Source of the DNA: Tremella fuciformis
Lineage: Eukaryota; Basidiomycota; Tremellomycetes; Tremellales; Tremellaceae
Length of the DNA: 64,000 nucleotides
Assembly: GCA_032768795.1 (NCBI GenBank)
Contig: CP136500.1
Coordinates: forward strand, 186,001-250,000
Direction of reading: 5' to 3'
This document shows, piece by piece, positions 1 through 11,585 of the stretch. The notes beneath the pieces are model-generated. The model worked only from the letters and a program-made list of their open reading frames with translations. It searched no databases and was not told the origin of the DNA. The number at the start of each line of letters is the position of its first letter. Positions within the stretch are counted from its first letter, which is position 1. The translations under genes and the position numbers were made by a program.

Positions 1-413
1 CAATTCGGGCACGAGTATACAGTACACATCGACCATTGTCGTCTCGACTCCAGCTGGCTGGTAGGCTAGCTAGCTACTGGCAAAACTTGAGACTGTGCGT
101 TGGTCCGTTTGTAGGGTTCAAACAAAGGCCGAAATGGGGTGGGATCACGTGGTACATCTCCTAACAAAAAGTTTCGACATGTCCGTGCTCAAACCACCAT
201 GCTGCCTTCGCCTCTCGTCTCTTGAATTGTCTTCAACAAGTGTCCGCGTCACTCTGGAAAAGCGAGGTCAGTCGACAGAGCCACACCACATATCGTGAGC
301 ACTTTATCCCAACTGTATTCCCCCAGCCCCGCCTCACCTTACCCCGAGCGGTCGGACATTCCTACCCATCTACCACCTTTCCCACCCACATCCACCCACG
401 TACTAGATCGCTC
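1..413. other. upstream region of first gene
   Basis: No gene is supported here. Pyrimidine-rich stretches precede the first ATG at 414, which fits a promoter or 5' leader. Bases 2-15 (aattcgggcacgag) closely resemble a cDNA-library EcoRI adaptor and may be an assembly artefact. Confidence 0.4.
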
Positions 414-1869
414 ATGTCAAAGCCTACGACATCTAACCGAGCTGAGCTGAGGGACCTTCTCACCCCGCCTCTTCCTGTCCTCGAGGCCAGATCAATCCAT
501 ATGGGCAGCTCCAACCACCTTGTCGATGTCGATGTCGATGACGACGATGGCGATACTCCCTTGGCCTCTCGGCACTGGGACCTACTGGGTAGCATCTCCG
601 ACCCACCCGGTAATCTCTTTGCTCGCTCCCCCACTCGCATGCTTTCCACAATGTATCGCGCACCAAACCAGTCAGCCGGATCAACCCACGCCCATTCTGC
701 ACTGGTACCCGTCGATGAGGACGAGATAGGCAGTGAAGCCCACACCGTGGAGATGAGCAGACAAGAGAATCACGAGCCGGCTGCGGTAGTGGTCTCCAAA
801 ACTCGAGCCCGAGCCATCGCAACGATTGCCGGACCGACACCTTCATCCGGTCAATCCGCACCCGATGGGTCTAACAATCCAAAGCTCGCGCCAATGACTA
901 AACGTCTCTCGAGCACGATCCTGCGCCGGCAATCACTCATCCCTCTACCCAGTGAGAGAACTGCTCGACGTCACTCTTCCATTTCATCCTTATCATCATC
1001 GACAAGCTCTTCCATCACCACCTTGACCCAGTCCTCTCGCGCGGGATCCTCGGCGCCACACTCCCAGAGCCAACCGATAGCACCTCATACACTTCACCCT
1101 AAACCTACCCAATCCGAGATGATCCGATTCAACAACGAGACACGACCCCTCTCGGACAGGCTGAAAGAGTTGACGGATATCAACCAGACGCTCCGGGCCA
1201 GGATCGCGGATCACGATAGCAAGATTCAGGCCGTACATCGTCAGAGGACCGTGGAGAAGGGACTGTTGCAGGAACAGATGAGAGACCTCGAGAGGCAGTT
1301 GGACGGCATGAAATCGGAGCGTGAGGCGAGGGTGATTGGTACTTATGTTTCTGGTGGGGATGGACAGTCCGCCGTAAGCCGAAGCGATTGCCAACGTTGA
1401 TGGGTCTGACCGGTAGAAAGGTGCCACGGTCAATAACGTACGAGCAGAGCAAGACCGACGAGACCACCCCCCACGGCCGAGCGAGGACGGCAACAGCCAA
1501 GTGCTGAATCGGCTCGACACCCTCACGGAAATGATGACCCAGGTGATCACTTCCCACGATCAGCATTCGCGCCTCCTCGTCTCTCTCGTCAGACGTGACG
1601 TTCACGCCGCTCCGGACTCAAGTACCGACGTCGGGATCGAGATAGCTCAGCTGCGAGTAGAACTCGCATGCATGAGCGAGCGGAATCGTCTATTGCAAGA
1701 TCGGATCAGACGTCTTGAATCCCGAGACCGCCTGGCGGGAGGGTGGACGACTGATGTTGCTCAAGCGGGTGCATACGGTGGCTGGACTCGTCGTTGGGAG
1801 ATGCCACTGGGTCGACCGGGGTCTGAAACTGGGTTTGAGGCGGTGAGCGAGCAGGACGGCGGCGACTGA
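414..1869 (+). CDS. coiled-coil protein of unknown function
   Basis: Two exons are proposed, 414-1373 and 1417-1869, giving about 470 residues. The 43-nt intron starts GTAAGC, has a CTGAC branch-like site and ends TAG, and the phases match (0/0). The N-terminal ~240 residues are low complexity, rich in Ser, Thr and Pro, with an Asp-rich run (DVDVDDDDGD). Two heptad-type coiled coils follow, roughly residues 245-305 (rich in Leu, Arg, Gln, Glu) and 375-440. No catalytic motif or membrane segment is visible. The open frame extends upstream of 414, but 414 is the first ATG that suits a eukaryotic start. A structural or scaffold role is possible from the coiled coils alone. I do not recognise the family. 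Confidence 0.6.
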
Positions 1870-2026
1870 TGAGAAACTCGGAGGATGCGCGCTCTTTTTC
1901 GAAACCGAAACGACTGGAGGATGTGTGGGATTGAGCGAGTAAGATGGGTCAACGAGAAAACGTCTTCGAAAAGTCTGATACGCCGAGTGGTAGTAGTTGC
2001 CTTTATGTATATACGACTGGTACGAG

Positions 2027-2117
2027 TATGTTGAAGGTCAGCCGCCACTGCGGTGAGATAGAGACCCCGGTGAATAGACGAAACTACATATAGCCACCAT
2101 CCAGAGAGATTGTACGA
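2027..2117 (+). repeat. downstream element, copy 1
   Basis: About 90 bp containing TGTTGAAGGT, AGCCGCC, CTGCGG, CGAAACTACATATAGC and TACGATG in that order. The same blocks recur in the same order and orientation at 5331-5416. Each copy lies about 160-230 bp after a stop codon, of the coiled-coil gene here and of the JmjC gene there. It may be a duplicated 3' region, a small RNA or a repeat remnant. Confidence 0.6.
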
Positions 2118-2232
2118 TGTGAACTTTGTGTGAATTGGGCTGACGTCACGTGACACCATTCTAGGCATCCAACAAAAAGACGTCGCCCCTACCTACTCGC
2201 TGTTTTCGCTTTATGACCGATCCTCACACATC

Positions 2233-5106
2233 ATGATGGCCTCAACAGCTCCGACATTATCACCGACTCCCACTCGGGCCTCTGGGAAAGCCCCACGGGT
2301 CTCGATGCAAAGTATGACCAGGCTGCCCTTCCCGCAGATCCCGCCACCGCTTCTACTTTCTCATCTGGTTCACCGTGTCTCATGGACCATCTACCGTACA
2401 CTCAAGGAGATACAGCGCTCCAGCCACCACCTATCTCCTGGTCCCCAAGATGACGGCGTCCAGTGCTCATCCGACGCGATCAAGGTCCACTCGATCCCGC
2501 TGCCTGAGGCAGACGAGGACAATGCCAGCATGGCCTTTGACAGACTTTGTCCGTCATCGGATCGCCGCTATGAATTCGAGCTGTTGACCGGTCTCGAACG
2601 CATATCCGGATCACATACCGGCGTCACCGATGATGGCAGGGTCATCGGTGGGATCGGGACGAGTTCCGACAAACACCAACGTGAACCATCTCCCCGATTC
2701 GTCATCAAGTCCATACCCTACACCATGATCCTCCTCGGGTTGACCGGCTCGTCGTCGGATCAACCGCTCGTATCGCCTCTACCTCCAACGCAGAGCCGTC
2801 CGGCTGCGACACAAGATGCTTTCCTGGCGGCTTGCCAGAGGTTCTTGCCGATGCTACTGGAGAGGACATTCCGACTAGAGTCAATCTCTCGTCAGCGTGA
2901 CGGCCGAGATGACGACATGCCGTTGGCGGAGCCGACGAGAGCCAGTGGATTGGAAGACGACCCCAGTCTGGCCGGTGCAACGGCGATGGGGGTCGAACCG
3001 ATCCTAGCATACCCACCAACACCCTCAGCACTTGCCACACGACCCCCCGGGACGGGCAAGAGACGACATGCTCCCGACTCGGAGATGGATCGCCCATGCG
3101 AACAACAGTTGAAACGCATGCGGAGGGAACTATCGCGCCCGTCGGATCCGCTCCGAGATGCCATTGACAACACCAAGCTGGACAAGGGAGACAGGATCAA
3201 ATCTTACCCCGAGACAAGGTTGTTCCGCGATCATATTGTCCCAGAGAGGACGGAAGCGAATGTGACGGTCGTCATGGATATGATGTCCCGTCAGGCTTGG
3301 GGTCCAGGTGAGGCTGTCATACAACCCCGCTTGTCGACCATGCTGACACGCTTAATCCAGTTCGAATCAGATCCGAGTCTGCCGATAAGTTTGCCAGCCC
3401 TTGCAGCGACCGGGAGCCATTGCCCGGATCCCCGGCCTGCAACAACGGCTTTGAACGGGCTACGCAATACGACGAGCCGATACTCGTAAAACGCACAGAA
3501 GTAGAGGATAAAGACAGACCGCTTGGTTGCAGGATTGGTTCTCTCGAGCGTCTCGGGGGACATATCGACGAGACAGCCTGGAAGGTTATTCGGGACGTGG
3601 AGGAGTGGCCTCGGGAGATCTTCCAGGCTCAGGGTTGGTGTCTTCATGATCCGTCGCCCTTTTATCACCTCGTTTCCCGGTGTATCTATCTGCTCACGGA
3701 CCAGATTCTTGGGTTCAGAAGCTACGCAAGATGAGCAGAGTGAAATTATCCGAACACTTTCAGTCGACGTTCCGGCTGGACGTGATGCCACCTCGACCGA
3801 TTAATGTCTTGTCAAACGAAGCCTCGGAGTTCGACTTTTCAAAGGGCATTTCCCCGCCCGAGTGGATCCGGAAAAACGATTTCGCCTGTGCTCTGGGTGG
3901 GGATGGTGATGTCGGACAAGTCAAGTTTGTCAATGTGAGTTGGGGCTAGCTCCGTCTAGTCGATGCTGACGCTTGATCTTGCGCAGTATGCCGACAGGGG
4001 ATGTATCACCGTGAGTCCCGAACGGACAGATGTGTGCGCGCCTGTTGGTGGGACGTGGGACAGGGAGGGTGGCTGAGCAGACATAGCCGTTTCACTACGA
4101 TTCCAGCGGCGGTAACAATATGATATGGTTGCTATCGGGTGAAAAGGTGCGATCCGCCCGGGCAGGGATCAAGCGCGTGTAGCTGCTCATGTGAATCAGG
4201 TGTTTTACCTCCTCAAGCCGGAAGAAGAACGTATTTATCGATGCGGTATCTGTGAGGCCATCAGAGCTTTCGCCTTTGAGATCAGCGCTGACGCGGATCT
4301 CGGGCAGCGAGGTCGCTGCTGCCCAGCCGCCCGTTTCCTAGTCCCGATGAGTTCAAAGATGTCATCAGAGTGAGAATGAAGCCAGGTGATGCGTTGTGAG
4401 TACGGGATTTGGGTCAAGCTTCCACCTCCCATCCCCAAACCCACCACAGATACACGCGGGATATTTCGGTATGGTACGGGCAGGAAGCGAAGGATCCCTG
4501 TGTTGACTTGTCAAAGATTGCTCCCTTCTGGCTGGCTACACGCTGTGGTCACCACCAAACCCTCGGTCGTCTGGTCCAGCTCGTTCTACACCTATGGCCA
4601 GCTGTCAAGGCGCAAGTCTCGATCCCGGCTACTTCGGATCCTTGAGCTGACATGTGACAGAGATCCACCTATACAGACTCGACCTGGAGACGGCGCCAGA
4701 CAAGGTCGATGCGGATTTCTGTTGGTCAGTCGATTTCCCCGTCTACTGTGACCGCTCATCGGACGACAAGCTGACCCTTGACCCCTTCCTTCCCCTCTGC
4801 GAACATTATAGGTTACATTACCTCGCTGCCGAATCCATCTTGTCCACGCTGGAAGCTTCGTCCGATGCCGTGCAAACGTCCATGCGGATTGAATTGGTCA
4901 TTCGTCAACTAGGACTGAGAGACCTGGTGGCCATCTACGACGTCGCCAGTCTTGTCTGGGACAATGTAGATGTGATCGTTGAGAAGTCCGGTATCATGAC
5001 CGGGCGTGTGGATGGGAAACCGAGTGCGGTCACTGCGGCCCATGTAAGGGAGATGGTCTGCCGCTTGAGGGATTTAGTAGATTCGTACAGAACGGATGTC
5101 ACATGA
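2233..5106 (+). CDS. JmjC-domain histone demethylase, JHDM1-like
   Basis: Ten exons: 2233-3307, 3361-3633, 3705-3934, 3987-4010, 4087-4146, 4200-4245, 4308-4395, 4517-4611, 4661-4724, 4812-5106. They sum to 2250 nt (749 residues). The N-terminal ~360 residues are unstructured-looking and carry no PHD finger. The C-terminal half follows the JHDM1/KDM2 JmjC layout: NVLSNEASEF, then TPFHYD (Thr534, His537, Asp539), GEKVFYLL (Lys554) and LPSGWLHAV (His607). These supply the Fe(II) ligands His, Asp, His and the 2-oxoglutarate-contacting Thr and Lys expected for an active dioxygenase that removes methyl groups from histone lysines in the nucleus. Exon 4 is only 24 nt. The intron 4612-4660 starts GCAAGT, a GC-AG intron. 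The intron ending at 4516 uses AAG and is the least certain junction. Substrate (H3K36 in relatives) is inferred only. Confidence 0.85.
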
Positions 5107-5330
5107 TTGTGTAAGTTCTATATCACACATTGGGTATGACTGACTCTGCGATCCGCGACCGCAAAGTCTCATCTTTCAGCGGGGAAAGTATAATGAGTGA
5201 GCTAGTCGGTCGTGCGCCTCGAAGATGACTATATGGGTGGTAAAGTCGCGTCGAGATGAAATACAGCAACTAGGGCAGTGGCGATGAAGAAAAGTGAAAA
5301 GGGGCGAGGTCACGTGTATACCGTCCGTCC

Positions 5331-5416
5331 TGTTGAAGGTTAGCCGCCGCTGCGGGGTTATGGGAAATACCGTAGAAGAACGAAACTACATATAGCGAGA
5401 GTTAGTACGATGAATT
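5331..5416 (+). repeat. downstream element, copy 2
   Basis: Second copy of the element at 2027-2117, same orientation, beginning about 225 bp after the JmjC stop. The TGTTGAAGGT, AGCCGCC, CGAAACTACATATAGC and TACGATG blocks are kept, while the spacing and the middle differ. Confidence 0.6.
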
Positions 5417-5868
5417 CTCTCTTCAGCTCGTCCGCGATTCAACACGTCCGCCCAAAGGCATGTCCATTTTAATCCCGGTCGTGGGAGTTTTTGGTGGAGC
5501 TAATTTTTTGAACTTCATATTTGATGTCACCGCTCATCCGGTTTACCATGTTAACGAACCGCCTTGTTTACAGCGTCGAAACCGCATGCGAACCGCTGTT
5601 ATGATAGGTAGCAGTTGCATTCGAGTGTCAATCCTGCAGTTGCACCGGTTCTAGGCGATCGAGCGGTGTCGACAGCAGTGAGTGTCCTGTAGGACGCAGC
5701 TTTCGAAAGGTAGGCCCGTGCTTGAAAAAAAAACAGTAGACACTCCTTCAACGTTACCTGCTGATCGTACATACTAAGCCTACGCTGATGGAGTTTTGAC
5801 GTTGTACTTCATCTGCGCTTCACCTTTCAGCATCGCTCATAAGACCCGCTGCTCAAATCTTTTACACC
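5417..5868. other. intergenic, promoter of split gene
   Basis: No gene is seen. The stretch holds T-rich runs and an A9 tract near 5725-5733. It leads into the ATG at 5869 (context acaccATGgcc). If the following block is one transposon, its left end should lie here, but I found no terminal inverted repeat by eye. Confidence 0.4.
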
Positions 5869-6858
5869 ATGGCCAAGAATACGCCCAACCCTAGGTCTCG
5901 AAAAGCCCCTGTTTCCAATGCCAAGCCACCCTCCCCAACTCCGTCAAGGGCTAGGTCCCGGAAGACTCCAACTCGCGCATCGTCTGTTTGTTCTACGCGC
6001 TCTACTAGTCGAGCGGTCAGCCAGGCCTCGGGGCGCGATCGCACGTCCACCCCCCTCTCCGAAGCCCCTCCACTTCCCGGAGCGACTCTCGGTTTCGATG
6101 CCGTCGCCGAATGGAACACTTCACAGCGCCCTACAGATCCTGTCTTCGCCACAAGGGCTTCATTCTGCGCTGCGGAAGTCGCCGTTGGTCAGCCCATTCA
6201 GCCTCCCGAGCACTGTCCACCAACCTTCTTTCCCCCAGTCTCTGAGATATACGGGCTTCTTCGATGCATCCCGGCTGAGTCTCACGGTGAAGCCATGAAG
6301 GTTCGAAGCCACGGAATCAACTGCATTGTACCTGGAGTGAAAGGTCCTGTTTGTCATAAGGCTTGCCTTCCGGCTTTCATCTACACGTAAGTCTTCCCAC
6401 AGTCGCGGGGTGTTCAGGCCTGATCACCCAGGGCGGAAGATGTCAATTGTCGGCGATGTCAAGACAAGAAAGTTCCCACGATTATCTGGCAATGGTACTT
6501 TTTGGCAGACGGGAGAATGTGTCTTCGGACCTGCTGGTTCTACTATACCAGGGGCCTCAGCCACTGCACGATCAAGGAAGTCAAAAGAGATCGTATTCGA
6601 GAGCCGTCCGAAGCTCCATCCTCGAGTACAGTTGTGCGCCATGCTGCGACGGGCACTTCTCGAAAGAGGACCGACAGCCAGGCCAATTTCCTTGGACCAC
6701 CCTCTAAGCGGTTGTCCGTTGACACAGCTGGAGGCGGGCAGCTTTCGGATCCTTTCAGCCTGAACACCCAGTCCGGCCATGCCTCGTACCCTTCGTTGGG
6801 ATCAATGGGCGGTGTTTCCAATGAGCTGTCGTCCGTTGTCGGGACGCCGACAGATCCC
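5869..6858 (+). pseudogene. 5' part of Cys-motif/coiled-coil gene, split by copia
   Basis: Exons 5869-6386 and 6432-6858 with a 45-nt intron (GTAAGT...CAG, phase 2). The N-terminus is basic and rich in Ser, Pro and Arg. After the intron comes a Cys cluster: Cys179-x2-Cys182, then Cys203-x3-Cys207 and Cys218, with Trp and Tyr between, suggesting a small metal-binding fold. The frame runs into the copia LTR at 6859 and stops a few codons inside it. With the element and one ATCCC repeat taken out, codons continue without break at 11909. The joined gene is 2256 nt (751 residues). Its neighbour on the opposite strand is transposase-derived, so this may be an accessory gene of the same element. Function unknown. 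Confidence 0.7.
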
Positions 6859-7176
6859 CGACGGAAATAGGTAGTACGCTCACATGAGCTTGACTCAGCC
6901 TCGAGTAGCCTCGTCGAGGCACACACATCCTCGACGAGGTTGTGCCTCGACGAGGTTCATCCTCGACGAGGCAGGGGAAGCTGCCACAACGATAACTCCG
7001 CATATAACGCCGACACCCTCGACGACCTTGTAGAATGCCGCCGCCTGTTGCCCTCCTCATCACTCATAGCAAGTGCTGAGCGGGCAACAGGTAAGTCCGA
7101 ATGCATCACTCATAGCAAGTGCTGAGCGGGCAACAGGTGACCGGAATCCCATTGCCTCAGAGCTAAGATTCCGTCG
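6859..7176 (+). repeat. 5' LTR of copia 1
   Basis: 318 bp, ends CGACGG/CCGTCG. It carries several CCTCGACGAGG or CCTCGTCGAGG palindromes between about 6907 and 6972, and a ~46-bp internal tandem duplication (copies near 7058 and 7104) that the other LTRs of this family in the window lack. Confidence 0.93.
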
Positions 7177-7273
7177 TGGTAACGTCTCTTTCGACAAGTC
7201 GCGGTAGATAGAACGCGTCAACAAACTCGTCGACCTTGCCTACGCACCGCCAGCCTCGAAGTGGTCCTCCGTC

Positions 7274-10200
7274 ATGCCATCTGTGCAGACGGTGAAAGAG
7301 GAGCGCAAGCTCAACGGGCGCGACAACTACGCCCAGTGGGTGCGCGAGATTCGAGTCGTCCTCGGATCCGCCGGTCTCGTACCCCACATCACCAAGGACG
7401 CGTCAGCGATTCGGGCACTCGTCGAGGCTCGATATCCAGTGTCAAGTCCGGCGACAGCAGCCGAGACATCAAAGAGAGCAGTTGCTCTATACGAGCATGA
7501 GAAGGAGCAGTCCACCGCCCTCTCCACTCTCTACGGCAGTCTGACAGAGACTGTCCAAAACAAGCTTCCCTCGAACCTGATCGACTTCGAGAATCCTCAA
7601 CCGAAGGGGCTCTACGATCATCTGGTCACCACATATGGGGCCGACAACGGATCTCGCCTAGCCGAATTATGGTCATCGATATTTGGCGAGACCATCCCAG
7701 AGAATGAGGACCCCGAACCTCATCTCACAGCTATCCGGTCGCAACTGGCCGAAATCACCTCCTCCGCCATCACTTCCAAGCTCACCCTTGAGCAATTCGC
7801 CAACCAGATTGGCGCATACGCCGCCATCCGTCGCCTACCGTCCTCATACGGCCTCCTCGCATCGACCTTCTACTCAGGGACCTCGTCGAACAAGATCCAC
7901 CTCGACGAGGTTATCGATAGGGTCGCCGATGAACATCGCAGACGTCAACAAAAGGGCGAGAGCGTAAACGAGATGGGGATGCTCAGCAAATCTCTGCAGA
8001 AACCGGCAAGCAAGAGATGCATCCACCATCCGGATCAGGGGAGGCACTCCACAGATGAGTGCTGGAAAGTGATTGGAGTGCCGAAGCACATCCAGGAGCA
8101 AAGGTCGGCCAGGGAAGCAGCCAAGGGAAGGAAGCAGGGAGGACAAGCAAAGAAGGCAAGAGAGCAGATGGAGTCAGGGGATGACTCATCGAGTGAGAAC
8201 AAGAGAGGCTCGTCGAGGGAGACAAAGGAGGAAGGCTATTATGCGACGGAGATTGCACTACACGCCAACGACAACCTCCCATCCACCTCCATCATCATCG
8301 ACAGCGGTGCCACCAGTCCATTCATCAAGGACAAGCACCTTCTCTCACATCTCACCAAACTCGACAAGGCCGTCAAGATCCAAATTGGAGACGGATCGAT
8401 TGTCGAAGCTACACACTCCGGCCGCCTCACCTTCAACAACGTATGGTACAACAACGCCCTCTACGTTCCATCATTCTCGCATAACCTCCTCTCAACACAG
8501 CGCCTCGGTCCGTACACAGGGACACACTGGCGCTTCTCGAAGGACTCGGCTACATTGGTCGAGAAAGGGAAGGTCATCCTCCGGGGAAAGAAACTTGGCA
8601 ACCTATGGGTTGTAGACGACACACCGGTACGCACCACCTCGCGCATTCACCGAGCACTTCAGGCAATAGAAAACACTGAAGCCGAAGACACTCGCCTCCT
8701 CACCTGGCACAAACGTCTAGGTCACTCGAACATGAGGAAGGTGTGGGAGCTCGGGAAAGAGGGGAAGCTAGGCGCAAAGTGGACAGGGTCATTTCGGAGA
8801 GTCGAATGCATGGACTGCCTAAAAGGGAAGGCAACGCGCTCGGCATCTCTACCTAACCCTCGTCGAGCCAGCAAGCCCCTCGTCGAGGTATCAGTCGATC
8901 TATGGGGACCAGCGACCGTCCAGTCGAGAGAAGGCTTCCAATACTTCCTCACCTGCTATGACGACCACAGCAAATACGTGCAGGCCATACCACTCAAGAA
9001 GAAGTCGGATGCAGCCGAAGCACTGCAAGACTATATCAAGTTGGCAGAGAATCAGCTTGATCGAACAGTCAAGACCATCCGCTCAGACCAAGGAGGCGAA
9101 TTCACGAGCAAGGAATTCAGCCACTGGTGCAAAAGCAAGGGAATTGAGCACACCCTTACGCCGACCGACGCACACAACCAAAACAGTCGAGTCGAGCGCG
9201 TCCATCTCACCATCCTCAACGACATCCGGACATGTCTTGCGGACTCGAACTTGCCAACCCAGTTCTGGGTAGATGCACTGCGATATGTAGTCTTCACTCG
9301 GAACAGGCTACCAGGCTCCCACGCGAAAATCCCGATAACGCTCTTCCGACCAAACCACGACATCGACCTGCAGTACCAGGGGATGCAGCCATTCGGCCAT
9401 CACTGCATCTATCGAGTTGTGAACCCCGCATCGAAGCTCGACGAGCGGGGACAATGCGGTCGACTGCTGGGGTACACAGAAGGGAGCTGGGGCTACAAGG
9501 TGCTGACCCAATCCAACAGGGTCATCGCAAGCCGAGACGTCACATTCATCACGGGCAGGAAGACAACGCCCAGTTCAGATGAACCACGACAGATCCTGGA
9601 GCCGCCTCAACCTGGACCTCGACAACCATCGACGAGCCTCGACGAGGATGACGATACATCCATCGAGCTGAACGAGATAGTCGAGGCAGGGGAGGCACCA
9701 GAAGAAGAGGAACAAGGGGAAGAGATGGACGACATACCTCCCCAAGCCGTACCCAGGCAAGGAAGAGGCTGGGTCAATGAGTACATCCGAGAGGATGCAC
9801 CGAGCCCGGAACCGAATCCCGACGACGGACCAGAGGATCCCGATCGTCGACTAAACGAGCTCACAGCGGCCGATGCAGATGAGCCAAGACGGTCGGGGAG
9901 ACTAGCGGGCCAAGAACCTAGTCATCACCCTCTGCACGACATCGACATGGACTATAACCGAGTAGCCATAGAGCACGCGTTATCAGCCCAGTCACTCAAC
10001 AACCCCCAGTCGTACACCGAAGCTCGTCGAGCCGCAGACTGGGAGGATTGGAAATCGGCCATGGACGAGGAGATGGGAAAGATGGAGAAGTACGGAGTGT
10101 GGGAGATGGTTCCCAAGGAGAATCACCGCACTCTTACAGGCAAATGGGTATTCACCCGCAAGATCGACGGGGACACGGGCAAAGCGAGTCAGCACAAGGC

Positions 10201-11566
10201 CAGATTCGTTGTGAGAGGATTTCAACAAGTCTCAGGACGAGACTTCGACGAACTCTTTGCTTCGGTCACCCACAAGTCATCATTCCGCCTGTTCCTCTCC
10301 ATCGTCAACTACCTCGACTGGGAATGCGACCAAATAGATATCATTGGAGCATTCCTCAAGGCCAACATCGACAAGGACATCTTCATCGAGCCACCAGAAG
10401 GCAGCGACATCGCCGCCGGACACGTTCTGCACCTCCGGAAATCACTATACGGTCTCCGACAATCACCGCACTTGTTCAACAAGCGCCTCGACGAGTTCCT
10501 ACGGGAGCTAGGCTTCAAACCGACCCTAGCGGATCCATGCATCTACTCGCTGCGACAAGGACACAAGCGGTGCATGATCTCAGTCCACGTTGACGACATG
10601 CTCATAGCCGGCAACGATCGATCAACAATTGACGAGATCAAACGGAAGATCAACAAGGAACTCGAGTGCAAGGACCAAGGACCGGTCTCTTACTTCCTCG
10701 GTATCAACATCTACCGAGATAGGTCAAACAAGAAGATGTACCTGTCACAAGAGCACTACATCGAGGCAGTTCTTCAACGCTTCGGTGAACCCGGCAAAGC
10801 CTGCAAGACAATCTTGCCTGACGCAAAGCTCGTCGAGGCTACGCCAAAGGAGGTCGACGAGGCTCGAGATAAACCATTTCCAGCACTCGCCGGGTCAATC
10901 CTCTATATTGCCACGATCACCCGACCCGACATCGCCTACGCAGCATCACTGCTCTGTCGCTTCATCAGCAAATGGTCACTCGCACATTGGAGGGCCGCAA
11001 AGCACCTATTAAGGTACCTGCGAGGAACATCAGATCTCGCACTCACCTTTGACGCACATGCAGGAAGAAGAGCACTGCTAGGCTGGGCAGACGCAGACTG
11101 GGGTGGATGTCTCGACACACGTTGATCTACAACCGGCTACGTCTTCAATACATACGGGGGCATTGTGTCATGGAAAAGCAGGCGACAACCGACAGTCGCA
11201 CTCTCGACGACACAGGCCGAACTCCTAGCATCAACAGAAGCGGGCAAAGAGGCAATATGGCTCAGGCAATTATTGAACGACCTCGACCTCGGTATAGATG
11301 GGGCAGTGCCCATCTACAACGACAACAATGGAGCCATTCAACTGGCCAAACATCAACACGGGTTCAAGCTGAACAAAGCATTCGACATGCGAGCCCAGTG
11401 GATACGAGAGCATCAAGCTGGTGGACTGCTTGAGCTCAAATACACACCAACGGACAGCAACCGAGCCGACATCCTGACCAAGAACCTTTCGGCCGAGAAG
11501 ACGAGACAGCTTCGGCAGCTACTGGGCTTGGGAAGACAAGGAGAAGCAGAGCAGCAGAGTCAATAG
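7274..11566 (+). pseudogene. copia Gag-Pol polyprotein with internal stop
   Basis: One frame from ATG 7274, interrupted by TGA at 11123-11125 and open again to 11566. Visible in order: a Gag region with a Cys/His cluster (CIHHPDQGRHSTDEC), aspartic protease IDSGATSPF, integrase zinc domain (HKRLGHSNMRK...CMDCLKG), integrase core (DLWGP, SDQGGEF, SRVERVH for the D, D, E triad), reverse transcriptase (KARFVVRGFQQ, DIIGAFLKA, SLYGLRQSP, VHVDDML) and RNase H (STTQAELLAST, NDNNGAIQLA, DILTKNL). The second copy at 48.7-54.2 kb reads CAA (Gln) where this one has TGA, so the stop is a mutation within RNase H. It probably makes the copy non-autonomous unless the stop is read through. Confidence 0.93.
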
Positions 11567-11585
11567 ACATGCTCGCGAGGGGAGG

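Noticed and set aside
5417..5600. Possible terminal inverted repeat matching 22100-22200
   Set aside because: Only short, partly direct rather than inverted similarities (CCGCCCAAAG) were found, not a convincing TIR.
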